From the NCBI GenBank assembly GCA_013396995.1, contig VWZP01002206.1:163206-227205 (forward strand): a stretch of 64,000 bases of DNA. Direction: 5' to 3'. The DNA comes from Dicaeum eximium. Lineage: Eukaryota; Chordata; Aves; Passeriformes; Dicaeidae. The position numbers were made by a program, and so were the translations under genes. Of the stretch, positions 14,342-25,090 are shown one piece after another. The notes under the pieces were generated by a model. That model was not told the DNA's origin. It saw only the letters and a list, made by a program, of their open reading frames with translations, and searched no databases. Numbering within the stretch: position 1 is the first letter of the stretch; the number at the start of each line of letters is the position of its first letter.

Positions 14342-14577
14342 AATCACAGAATAGAACCACAGAATTGTTCAGGGTGGAAAAGCCCTCTCAGATCAAGTCC
14401 AGCCGCTCCCTCAGCACTGCCAAGGCCACCGCTGCCCCATGTCCCCAAGTGCCACATCCACAGGTCTGTTAAATCCCTCCAGGGATGGGGACTCCTCCAC
14501 TGCCCTGGGCAGCTGTGCCAGGGCTGGACAGCCCTTTGGGCAAAGACATTTTTCCTCAAATCCAATCTAAACCTCCA
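14342..14577 (-). mobile_element. CR1 LINE 3' fragment, antisense
   Basis: Starts with the AATCACAGAAT tail complement and shares the CAGCACTGCCAAGGCCACC and CAGCTGTGCCAGGGCTGGAC modules with the copies at 13033 and 22380, indicating the same subfamily. Confidence 0.88.
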
Positions 14578-16570
14578 CAAAAGGTTATGGGTTTGAGTAA
14601 CCCGATCCAGTGAAAGATGCCCCTGCTCACAGCTGGGGGTTTGGTTGGGATGATTTTTAGGAGGTTCCCTCCAGGGATATTTTGGAGCTGCCCCTTTCAG
14701 GGGTGTGTTTTGGTTCTCATGCCCTGTGTGTGCTGTTCTCAGGGAATTCACTGCAGCCTGGCAGGGAAGCACAAGTGACTGCAGCATCTTTCCCCTGCTC
14801 CGGTCAGTTTATCTCTATAAACTCGCTGTTGACATGATGCAATTTCTCCTGCTTGCAGTGTAGCTGTAGAGCAGCAAAGTTGTGATAAAAGACAACTTGT
14901 TGAAGGGATTCTTTGTCATACTCACGATTCATCTGCAATTCTTTTTCTTCCCTGGCCAGGAGTGTGGTGGTGCTTTGCAATTATCCCTGCATTTGATGCC
15001 TGTTCCTTCTTCCCCCCACCCGCCTTCCTTCCTGATTCAAGTTGTCCATTTGTTCTCTCTTCCTTTTAGCTTCTTCTCCTTTTTTTTTTATTTTATCCAC
15101 CACCTTCTCAAGGCACTGAAGCTGTAAGTGCTTTACTGTGGTCTGAGGAGAAGCTCCTGTTCTACTTCCTAAAGAAAGCTCATTGTGTAGAGCCATGAAA
15201 AACGATCTAAACAACACAAGGGAATAAAGGCACCAAATTTCTCTGAAAGTTTTTCTTTTCCTTTCCTATTTTTTATTTTTTAAGGAATAATACATAAGCT
15301 GCTAGGAGAGGGCAGAAATGTCTCCTGCTTCTCTCTGGTTGTGCCTGTCAGGCTGTGAAATTCTAAGGAAACCTGTGTTTTTACATGGGAGCTTGAAAGC
15401 TGGACACCCCACCTCCAAACCTTTGCTGTTCTCGGCATTATCCTCATAAGCCTAACAGAAAAATCCTCAGATTGTTCCCAAACAGCACAGAATCAAAGCT
15501 TACAAGGCAGTAGTGTAATTACTTGCTTTCTTTTTTGGTGCCAGTTTATTGCCATCTTATGTAAGACACTCCAGCACGTTCAAAGGGGCTTTTTAGCAGT
15601 GAGAGCTCAGTGATTCCACTCTCAGCAGAGTTACTGGGGGCTTGCAGCAGGACAGGGATGGGTTTGGATCCTGGCTGCAGTTCTGCAAGTGGGCAGAGGC
15701 CCAGGATGTGCCAGAGCCACCCCTGCAGGACCCAGCCCATCCCTGCTGGATCCCTCTCAGCCCCCCAGCCCTTGGTACATGCTGGACCCATCTGCAGCAC
15801 CTCACCCCTGGGTACATCCATCCCTTCCTGGCCAAAAAGGCTCTGAAGCACCATTTCAAATTTAGTCAGTCAGTTATGTGCATGGGGCTTTCAAAATTAA
15901 AATAATTTAAAATATTATATTATAAATATATATTTTATATAAAATATTTTATATATAGTACCCACTATATAGATTACATATTTATTTTTATTATGTATTT
16001 AGAAGTTGCATAAAATTAATGACACCTTAAGGAAATTAATGGGGTTATTATTATTGTTGTTATTATTATTATTATTATTATTACTGTTACTACTACCATT
16101 ATCATCATCATCCCTATCCTTTTCCCTCCTCATCATTGTAATTATCACCACCATTCCTGGTGTTTCCCTGTTGGCAGAACCTCAGCCAGATGTGTTGCTG
16201 AGCCCAGGGCTGGTGAGGAGTGATCCCTGTCTGTCTTAGGGTCAGGGAGTGCAGGGCAGTGCTGCCTCCTGGTTAACATCGGGATCTTTATCCACAGGGA
16301 TTGCTCCAGTGAGCCTTGTCCTTTGCCCTTAGGGTTCTTTCAGTTACCCCATCATACTTCCATGGTGGAAAGAGGGAATTTTGGGGGGAATTTTGTCAGC
16401 TCTTCCCATCTCTGCTCAGCATGGCCACTATGGCATCACACTGTTTAAATAAAAGGAACTTTAAATTCAGTTCTCTTTTCACCACTGATGGATGTGGACA
16501 GTGAGGATCCACCAGTCCCACTTCCAAGTTTGGTTACTTTCCCAGTGATTTCTTTCTCACTCATGCAGCT
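14578..16570. other. non-coding, AT-rich with microsatellite
   Basis: Holds the AT-rich tract and TTA array listed separately; no coding or RNA signature seen. Confidence 0.55.
15895..16112. repeat. AT-rich tract followed by a (TTA)n/(TCA)n microsatellite
   Basis: 15895-15985 is almost pure A/T with ATAT motifs. 16045-16112 is a trinucleotide array starting as TTA, with TTG, CTA and TCA variants toward the right. Confidence 0.93.
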
Positions 16571-16945
16571 GAGGGAGCTGGAAAGGGGCTCAGCCTGGAG
16601 AAAAGGAGGCTCAGGGGGCCCTTGTGGTTCTGCACAGCTCCTGACAGGAGGGGACAGCCGGGGGGGTCGGGCTCTGCTCCCAGGAACAGGGACAGGAGGA
16701 GAGGGAACGGCCTCAGGCTGGGCCAGGGGAGGTTTAGATTGGATATTAAGGAAAATTTCTTCATGGAAAGGGCTGTTCAGCCCTGGCACAGCTGGCCAGG
16801 GCAGTGGTGGAATCATTGTCCTTGAAGGGATTTAAAAGCTGTGTAGGTGTGGCACTTGGGGACATGGGGTAATGGTGGCCTTGGCACTGCTGTGGGAATG
16901 GACTCAAGATCTTAAAGGGCTTCTCCTTCCTAAGCAATTCCATGG
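16571..16945 (+). mobile_element. CR1 LINE 3' part with ORF2 C-terminal remnant, sense
   Basis: Begins in the ORF2 C-terminus (the LEKRRL-like region, in shifted frames), passes the AGGTTTAGATTGGATATTA module and ends with an ATCTTAAAGGGCTTCTCCTT tail. Frameshifted and inactive. Confidence 0.88.
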
Positions 16946-18035
16946 TTGTCTGATTTTATGGCTTCCAACAACGATGTAAATTTGGTGCAGCTTAAACACA
17001 GAAGAGGGAAGTTCAAACAAAATAGCTCTTTAATTGAAGCTAATAAAGACAAAATGTTTATTTTGCTCATATCTTTGTTGTGCTTTTCTTAAGCCTTAAG
17101 CTGCACCTAAATCTACTTGTGTTTCCATGTGAACATTTATTCCTATTTCTGCTTGTGCTCTGATTCCCCAAAACACAGGCAGGATGCAAGGGTAGGAATG
17201 TTCCTGCCTAGCAAAGCCACTTTCATGGAGTGAAATGCAAATGTTGTTTTGTTTCCAGTAGTGCTGCAGCCAGTGGTTATTATTTTAGTAATAACACCCA
17301 GAAGGAAAGTCACCATTGGTTCGTACAGTGTGTAAGTGTCACCTTTAAAGACAGCAGCAGAAAATTGGGAAGTGATGGAGAGTTTGTGGCTTGGTAGGGA
17401 GGAAATCCAGGGTGGATTTACTGCAGTCTCAGCCATCTCTGTCACCAGCCCATGGAAGCAGGGGACAGACACTGCCCAGGAGGCACAGAGCTGTTGTTAT
17501 GATCTAAACTGTGTAGAGGTACCATGAGCTGAATTTCTGTGATTTCTCCTGCTTTTCACCACGGATTCTCCAGCAGGACTCTGAGAATGCTCAACTTTGT
17601 GAAGTTGAGACAGGTTCTTCTGGGTGAAAAATAATTTTATAAATACAGGCCCAAGCAATTGAAGTTGGGACTTGTGATGCCAGCCACAGCATCCATGGAC
17701 TCATCAGCTGAGGGGTTTGGAGACCCCAAGGAGAAGCTCCACCTTTGGCAGAGGAGGTGCTGGGGACACAGGGACCGTGTCCAGGCTGGTGACACACGTG
17801 TGGCTCACGCACCCGAGCTGCTCCGGCCAGGCTTGCCCACAATTGCCAATCTGGGCTCCACAGAGTACTTTGGAAGCTGCATCTTGGCAAGCAAGGGCTG
17901 TGACAGATGCTCACTCTTTGTTTTTCCCGGGATAAATACGGTCAGGCTTTTGGAGGTTGTTATTATTAGCGTCGGTGTTCCAGGCTTTTCAGGACAGAGT
18001 GCCTCTGCCACGCCTCCTCTCCTTGGGACAAGAAA
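16946..18035. other. non-coding, nothing recognised
   Basis: Lies between two sense CR1 copies; no exon or repeat recognised. Confidence 0.5.
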
Positions 18036-18478
18036 GACATGGAGGGGCTGGAGAGAAGGGAACAGAGCTGGGGAAGGGGCTGGAGCACCAGGAGAGGCTG
18101 AGAGAGCTGGGAAAGGGGCTCAGCCTGGAGCAAAGGAGGCTCAGGGGGGACCTTGTGGCTCTGCAGAACTCCCTGACAGGAGGGGACAACCTGGGGGGGT
18201 CGGGTTCTGCTCCCAGGGAACAGGGACAGGAGCAGAGGGAACGGCCTCAGGCTGGGCCAGGGGAGGTTCAGCTTGGATATTGGGAATAATTTCTTCACTG
18301 GAAGAGTGGTTAATCACTGGAACAGGCTACCCAGGGCAGTGGTAGAGACTCCATCCCTGAAAGTGTCCAAAAACCAAGTGTTTGTGGCACTTTGTGATAT
18401 ACTTTATTTGTCATGGTGGTATCCAGGCAAGGGCTGGACTTGGTGATCTTGGAGATAATTTTCCAACCTTGATTCTCC
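18036..18478 (+). mobile_element. CR1 LINE 3' part with ORF2 C-terminal remnant, sense
   Basis: One frame reads RLRELGKGLSLEQRRLRGDL, the conserved C-terminal end of the CR1 ORF2 protein, before decay. The copy continues to a degraded tail ending near 18478. Confidence 0.9.
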
Positions 18479-19485
18479 TCTGGTTTCTCCATTGGTTCAA
18501 CCCCGGATTCCAGACTGCTGGCTCTTGAGCTGCCTTCAAAACCCTGTTCCTCCTGTCTTTTCCCAGTGGCACAGATTCCCAGGGGCTCGTAAGGTTTTTC
18601 AGCATTTTCTGCGACAGCGCTGTCACCCACGGGAAACGTGGCATTCCAGCTCTTCCTCCACAGGCTACCTGGCAGAGGGGAAGCCTCTTCCCAGCAGCCC
18701 TGCACACACAGCCACGTGGGGCTGGGTGTGGCAGGAGCAGGATTGCACACTGTGCTTTCATCCCCTGACCTTGCACAGCCTATTTCTGCAGGAGCACAGA
18801 GTTTGTTTCCTCACCTTGTTTGCTTCCCTTGGAGCTGGCACAGGATTTAAATGGAGCCTCTCCCTTGGCTATCCAGGTGTTTGCTCCTGTTGGTGTTACT
18901 CTCCTCCTCCTCCCGTTTCCCTGCCTGGGTTGTAGCACATGACATTTTCACAGCAGGGCTGCAGTGGCTCCTGTGGGGCTCTGAGCATTGCAGGGCTGGA
19001 TCCTGCCTGGGGCACCCTGGGTGACAGCAGGGCAGGGGATGGCAGGGATCTGGCAAGCTGGGATGGTCACAGGTGGCTGCTCTTTTAAACCTGGATTAAC
19101 AGGTGAGATTGAGTAGTTAACAACATCACGGGGTACCATCAGCACCATCAAAAGGTTGTTGCTTTGGTTCCTGAAATGCTGTTTAGGTGGGGTCATTCCT
19201 GCTGGGATGCTCCTGTCTGTGGTCCTGGTGGAGTTGCTGGTGCTTGGTGGAACCTGGCACGGGAATCCCACCTGGTCACCCAGCACCTGGCTTTGGAAAA
19301 CACAGGGCAGTGGGTGTTAATGGACATTTGACACCTCCTTTGCCCAGGGCAGCCCTTTCTCCTGACAGCAGTTCTGGGGTGGCAGGAGGGGAAGGACAAG
19401 AGGCAGCATTTCTCCCCTTGGCTTCCTGCTGGCTTTGGGGCACAAAGGGATAGCCTGGAGTTGTGAGCCTGCCACCCACAGACCC

Positions 19486-19900
19486 TCTGCTCTGGAGCCA
19501 GGCTGGGAGAGCTGTGGGTGTCCAGCCTGGAGAGGAGAAGGCTCCAGGGAAGCCTTACAGCCCTTTCCAGTGCCTAAAGGGGCTCCAGGAGAGCTGGACT
19601 TGGGACCAGGGATGGAGGGACAGAACACAGAGAACGGCTTTCCACTGGCAGAGGGCAGGGATAGATGGGATACTGGGGAGAAATCCCTCCCTGTGTGGTT
19701 GGTGAGGCCAGAGCAGCTGTGGCTGCCCCTGGATCTCTGAAGTGTCCAAGGCCAGGCTGGACAGGGTTGGAGCAGCCCACCAGGCTGCTTCCAGGGATAT
19801 CCTTCCAGGGACAGTGGAAGGTGTCCCTGCCCATGGCAGGGGGTGGAATAAAATGGTCTTTAAGGTCCCTTCCAGTCCAAACCATGCTGTGATTCTGTGG
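19486..19900 (+). mobile_element. CR1 LINE 3' part, sense
   Basis: Runs from the TCTGGAGCCAGGCTGGGAGA module through CCAGTGCCTAAAGGGGCTCC to the classic tail TCTTTAAGGTCCCTTCCAGT and a GATTCTGTGG end. An extra segment around 19775-19805 separates the last two modules. Confidence 0.92.
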
Positions 19901-22379
19901 TTCACCAAAGAGGGAATTTCTCTTTTCCAGCTGCATCATGTGGACAGTGATATTTCGGATATGCCAAAGGCAGGCAGACCAGAATCCCTTTTTTTATCAC
20001 AATACTCTTTGATTAAGATCATTACAGCAACTGGGAGCAGCACTGCTGGTAGGAGCGAGTTGGTATTTCTGTCTCACAGGCTGCAGCTCAGTGTTCAAGC
20101 TGTCAGCCCAGATGCAATTTAAAAAAAAAAACCCACAAACCCAAAAAAAAAAACCCACCAAAAAAATAACAGAAAACCAAAAATGGTTTTTATCCACTGA
20201 GCCATTTTGGAGCTGTGGTTTTAAAAAGTAGACTCTAACTTGCTGGGGAATATTTTTATGGATATGCATCTACATGTTGTAAGATTTTAAAGAAAAATCT
20301 CTTGTATGTCTTTGTCACGTGAGAAGGTGCTTGTGCCTGTTGAAGGGACCTTTGATTGGGGAATTGGTACCAAACACAACTGCTCTTTGCATGCTATTTT
20401 AAGTCAAATTTAATTTGCCATTCAGCACTGGGGTTTTTTTGCTTTTTTTGAACCTCTGTAAAAAGAGGGGAACAATGCAGTTCCAAGCAAATCAACACCA
20501 TTTAATGTAGTGGTGACATCATGCAGGTAAATCAGAACAGGAACTGCAGAAACTGTGAATGTGTAAGGGTGGACTCAGGGAAAAATATGGACAGACTGGA
20601 TAAATGGTAAAAGATAAGGAACATGGGGAACCCTTGAATGCTCAGAAATTGTGAGACTGGTTTAAACCACATGATTTAAAAAGTAAATCCTGATTTCTTT
20701 TATGTGCGTGCTGGGTTTTTGAGCTTCTAAGTCACACTTGGTTCATATTTTCAAGCATTTCTTTGCAGTTTGGTGGGCCAGGCACAGGCTTTGGTTCAGG
20801 TGAGGCTGTCAGGTCTCAACTCCAGGAGCTCAAGCATTGGGAAAGACACCAAACAGTCAGAGCTGATCACACAGGGCGAGATGGAAGCACTAAATTTAGA
20901 TCATTTAAAATCTTTCCCCTCTGCAGCACTGCTGGATTGTTAACCGAGGTGAAAAATCCATGGAAGGACTTTGAGTTCCAAATTGATCGCATCCTTTTCA
21001 ATCCCAGCATAAATTCTGTGGCTCTTCACCTCCCTCCCACAATCAGGCCCCAAGAGTGAGAGGAACGCTGTCATTCTATGCAAAGAACAGATACCAGGGA
21101 TCTGCTAATGAAATATTGGCAGATCCATGCCAGGAGAAGCAACAGTAGGAGAAATCTGTGCTGGTAGACAGGGGAGTTGCAGCAGTGACCTGACACGATT
21201 GAGCCAATTCAACCCAGAGATCTCGTTGCTATTGAGAGAAAATATTCCTGGCTCCAAGAAAGGAGGGCAAAAACCCTTTAGTGGGATGGAGTTGCACCAT
21301 CTGTGACACCTGCATTCAGTGCTGGGCATGGGGGATAATAGGGAACGAGATTGTGCAGCAAAACATGCGTCATTTACCTCAGAATAAAGAGGTTTAATTT
21401 CTGAAAGGCTCTCAGCACATCTTGAAGTAAATGGGAGCCAGGGACATTTGTCATCTGGCAGACTGAGGCATGGAGTAACTGGATAAACCTTGCAGGGCTT
21501 GCACATGGAATTTTCCTGCCTGTCTGTGGGTGATGGAGTGGGGAGGATTCCTGAGGGAGCCCGGCTGCACCTGGGGCAACAGTGTGGAGCTGCAAGGTGG
21601 GTGGGGGCCAAAATCACCACTGGAGACGTTTTTGCCCAGTTCCTCCCTGCCCTGGTTGGTTGTTGTGCAGGTGTTTGAGTGGCAGCTCTCTGCTCAGGAT
21701 GTAGAGTGAGCCTGGGGGCTGGGGAGCATCCTCTGCACCCCCAGCCTGGCCCCTCTTCTCTGGGCCACTTAGGTACCAGAGCAGTTTGTGATGGGTTATC
21801 TCCTTGATACAGGCCTCTCTGTTAAAGAAAAAATGCCAGGAAATGTTTAATATTGTCAGATTTTAAAGATGTCTTTAGTTGATGTGAGCCTTGGAAGTCT
21901 CCACCTTGAGCTGTGCTTTTCAGTTGCTCCCTTGCTTCCTTGATCTGTTTTTTTGCATAGAATCACAGAATCATTAGGGTTGGAAAGATCATCAGGGAGG
22001 AGTGGGCCCTGGCTGGGGTTGGGTGCAGAATCAGAGCACTACAGGATGCCTGGGTGTCTTGTCCCAGGGGATGCCCCCCTCTTCCAAAACCCATTACACA
22101 TAAGTGGGGTCTGTCATTTCTAGAAAGTTATTCCCAGACAAATAGCAGTGAAAATGCTTTATGGACTGAATCACTGTGGTTTAATTGCTTCTTTTCTACA
22201 GCACTTAATTCTTGCTGGGATAAGTCACTCCTCTGGCAAGACCTTTGTGTTTTTCAGATCAGAATGAATCCAAAGCAGAAGCCCTAAATCCATCCCATAA
22301 CTTGTTTTAAACCAGGGGTGAGGCAGGCTGTAGCTCTCAGGTTGCTGCTTGCCCCTGGAAGAGCTCTGGTTTTCCTACA
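19901..22379. other. non-coding, nothing recognised apart from one CR1 tip
   Basis: A-rich tracts at about 20119-20167 and the CR1 tip at 21957; otherwise nothing recognised. Confidence 0.5.
21957..22002 (-). mobile_element. short CR1 LINE 3' tip, antisense
   Basis: Forty-six bases matching the complement of the CR1 terminus (AATCACAGAATCATTAGGGT, then TGGAAAGATCATC). Confidence 0.75.
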
Positions 22380-22836
22380 CAATCATGGAATCACAGGCTC
22401 ATTCAGGCTGGAAAATCCCTCTGAGACTGTCAGGTCCAACCACTCCCCCAGCACTGCCAAGGCCACCACTCATCCCTGTCCCCAGGTGCCAGATCCACAT
22501 GGCTTTTACATCCCTCCAGGAATGGGGACTCCACCACTAGGTAGCCTTTGCCAGGGCTGGACAGCCCTTTAGGGGAAGGAATTTCCCCAATATCCACCCT
22601 GAGCCTGCCCTGGCCCAGCCTGAGGCCGTTCCCTCTCCTCCTGTCCCTGTTCCTGGGAGCAGAGCCCGACCCCCCCGGCTGTCCCCTCCTGGCAGGAGCT
22701 GTGCAGAGCCACAAGGGCCCCCCTGAGCCTCCTTTTCTCCAGGCTGAGCCCCTTTCCAGCTCCCTCAGCCCCTCCTGGAGCTCCAGCCCCTTCCCAGCTC
22801 CATTCCCTTCTCTGGACCCACTCCAACCCCAAAATG
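22380..22836 (-). mobile_element. CR1 LINE 3' part with ORF2 remnant, antisense
   Basis: The minus strand reads RELERGSAWRKGGSGGP, a frameshifted version of the CR1 ORF2 C-terminus, followed by the same modules as the 14342 copy and the tail complement AATCATGGAATCACAGG at 22381. Confidence 0.92.
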
Positions 22837-23516
22837 TTTTTAAATATGGACAAACTCCCAAAATGACCCTTTCAGAGCAGAGCCCGAGCCCTTGGAAGCG
22901 GTGCCAGGGCCTGGCCGAGCCGGCAGCTCCGCTCTCGCTCGGGCAGTGACAGCTCCTGCCTCGCCGTGCCCAGCCTAAATTGGCTCTTTTTGAAACCACT
23001 CACATTTCTGGGGGTGCGGCGTGAGCTGTGCAGCCCTGAGCTCAGCACAGCCCATTTATCAGCTCCTGCTCCGAGGTTTTTAGCAGGGACATCATGTGGG
23101 TTTAGCGAACAGGCCGGGAGACGCCATGCGGCACCTTCCCCATTAACCTCTCCGGCGTGGCCAGCCAAAAGCCGTGCCTGGGATTGCTGCAGGCCCTGTC
23201 CTGCTGGGAGAGCAGCCTGTCCCCTGCGCTTTAAATATACTTGGACCTGCCAATCCCCGTTTTTAAGATCCAGGCTGGGAAAACAGACTCTGCCTGCAGC
23301 ATCATTAGCGGCGTCACCTCGCCAGGGTAATATCCAGGAATCCTCTAAGTGACTTTAAGATGCTGTGCTAATGCCTTTTCCTTAAACAAGAGCCATGGGC
23401 ACAGCTAGAGGACTGGTTTAGGATTTAATTTATGCATTGCTCTGGAGTTTATTCAGTGGGTTGTTGCTCCCTTCTCTCCTGCTAAGACAAAGGATTGATA
23501 TTTCTCAGTGGTGGCT

Positions 23517-24003
23517 CAGGTGAGACCCCACCTGCAGAGCTGCCTCCAGCTCTGGAGTCCCCAGCACAGGAAGGCCATGGAGCTGCTGGAGCGAGTCCAG
23601 AGGAGGCCAGAAAGGTGATGGAAGTGATGTCCTGTCCTGTGAGGAAAGGCTCGGGGAGACCCCTGAGCACCTTCCAGTGCCTAAATGAGCTCTGGGAGAG
23701 CTGGAGAGGGACTGGGGACAAGGGCCTGCAGTGACGGGACACAGGGAATGGCTTCCCACTGCCAGAGGGCAGGGCTGGATGGGATATTGGGAAGGAATCC
23801 TTCCCTGTGAGGGTGGGCAGGCCCTGGCACAGGGTGCCCAGAGCAGCTGTGGCTGCCCTTGGGTCCCTGGCAGTGCCCAAGGCCAGGTTGGATGGGGCTT
23901 GGAGCAGCCTGGGACAGTGGGAATTGTTGCTGCCCAGGGCACGGGGTGGAACAAAATGATCTTTAAGGCCCCTTCCAACCCAAACCATTTTATTATTCTG
24001 TGA
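23517..24003 (+). mobile_element. CR1 LINE 3' part, sense
   Basis: Begins with the CAGGTGAGACCCCACCTGCA module, includes CTGGAGCGAGTCCAGAGGAG and the GGTGCCCAGAGCAGCTGTGG segment, and ends in TCTTTAAGGCCCCTTCCAAC. Well preserved, hence relatively young. Confidence 0.93.
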
Positions 24004-24879
24004 GTCTGTGTCAGTGTCTCCAGACCACTTCCCCATTCTTAAGTCAGGAAAATTTCTCCACGGCATCAGCAAGAAGGCTGCAGTGACAGTGACAGTGACT
24101 TCTTGCATGTGACCACATCTCTGCCCACTGCCCCCCACTCTTCATCCCACCATGGTCACTCTCCATGTTGGAGTTCACAAACTCACATGTTCCAGCTGTA
24201 TTTTTTTTCAGCAAAGGTGAGATTTGATCAATTCTCCTTTGGGATTTTGCAGGTAGAGTTCACCAGAGGTCCAGGACCAGGACAAAGATTTGGGTCCCTT
24301 CCTGCCCCTCCCAGCAAAGGCTCAGCCCCACTTTCCCTGCAGCCTCCATGCCCACCACCTGCTGCTCCTGCCACTGCTCCCAGAGGCAGAATCCCTGATT
24401 TTCTGCAAACCAAATGCCTGCACATCGTTTGCTTTAACTGAGATGCCTTTGACAGAATTTCTACAAACTGAATTTGTAATGCACATTTGGGAAGGTTTTT
24501 TTCCCACCGTTATCAGCTCTAATGAAATCCCAGGTCAGTTTTAGGCAGACTGTTATCTCTGTGATCTGGATCTCTGCACTAATTTCCAGGAGTCTAAATC
24601 TTCCAAATGAACTTCCTCATTTTGGGGTGGACGTGGCATTTCCCCAACACAGATCCCTGGGGCTCAGGAGGAGCAAACTCCAGGCTCTTCTCCCTGGGCA
24701 GCAGTTACCCCATGCACTTTTTACCCTGACTTTCATTTTAAAAGTCTCTTGTGTGGTTTGAATGTCTTCACTTTCATCTCTGTTCCCACACTGGCTTTAT
24801 GGTCAGAGGAGTTTTGATATTATTTCCTTTTTTATGCACGTGTCACTCTTGCAGTGGTACCAAATCTCTCCATCAGCAA

Positions 24880-24943
24880 ATCATGGAATCACAGAGTGAT
24901 CTGGGTTGGGAGGGACTGTGAAGCTTCTCTGGTTCCAAGCTGC
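24880..24943 (-). mobile_element. short CR1 LINE 3' tip, antisense
   Basis: Starts TCATGGAATCACAGAGTGAT and continues CTGGGTTGGGAGGGAC, the complement of a CR1 terminus. It is followed within 15 bases by a sense CR1 fragment. Confidence 0.75.
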
Positions 24944-24957
24944 AAACTCATGTGGCT

Positions 24958-25090
24958 CAGGTTGGACATTAAGAAAAAATTATTCACAGTCAGGGTGATT
25001 AGAAATTGGAAGGGGCTGCCCAGGGAGGTGGTGGAGTCCCCATGCCTGGAGGTGTTTAAGGAAAGACTGGATGTGGCACTCAGTGATACA
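24958..25090 (+). mobile_element. CR1-family LINE ORF2 C-terminal fragment, sense
   Basis: One frame encodes RLDIKKKLFTVRVIRNWKGL and then PREVVESPCLEVFKERLDVA, the terminal block of CR1-type ORF2 proteins. The copy is short and the reading frame is open across it. Confidence 0.9.

Noticed and set aside
17659..18345. 228-codon plus-strand frame
   Set aside because: Its second half is CR1 sequence and its first half has no recognisable domain or coding bias.
22430..22999. 189-codon minus-strand frame
   Set aside because: Largely a CR1 ORF2 C-terminal remnant read in a shifted frame; not a gene.
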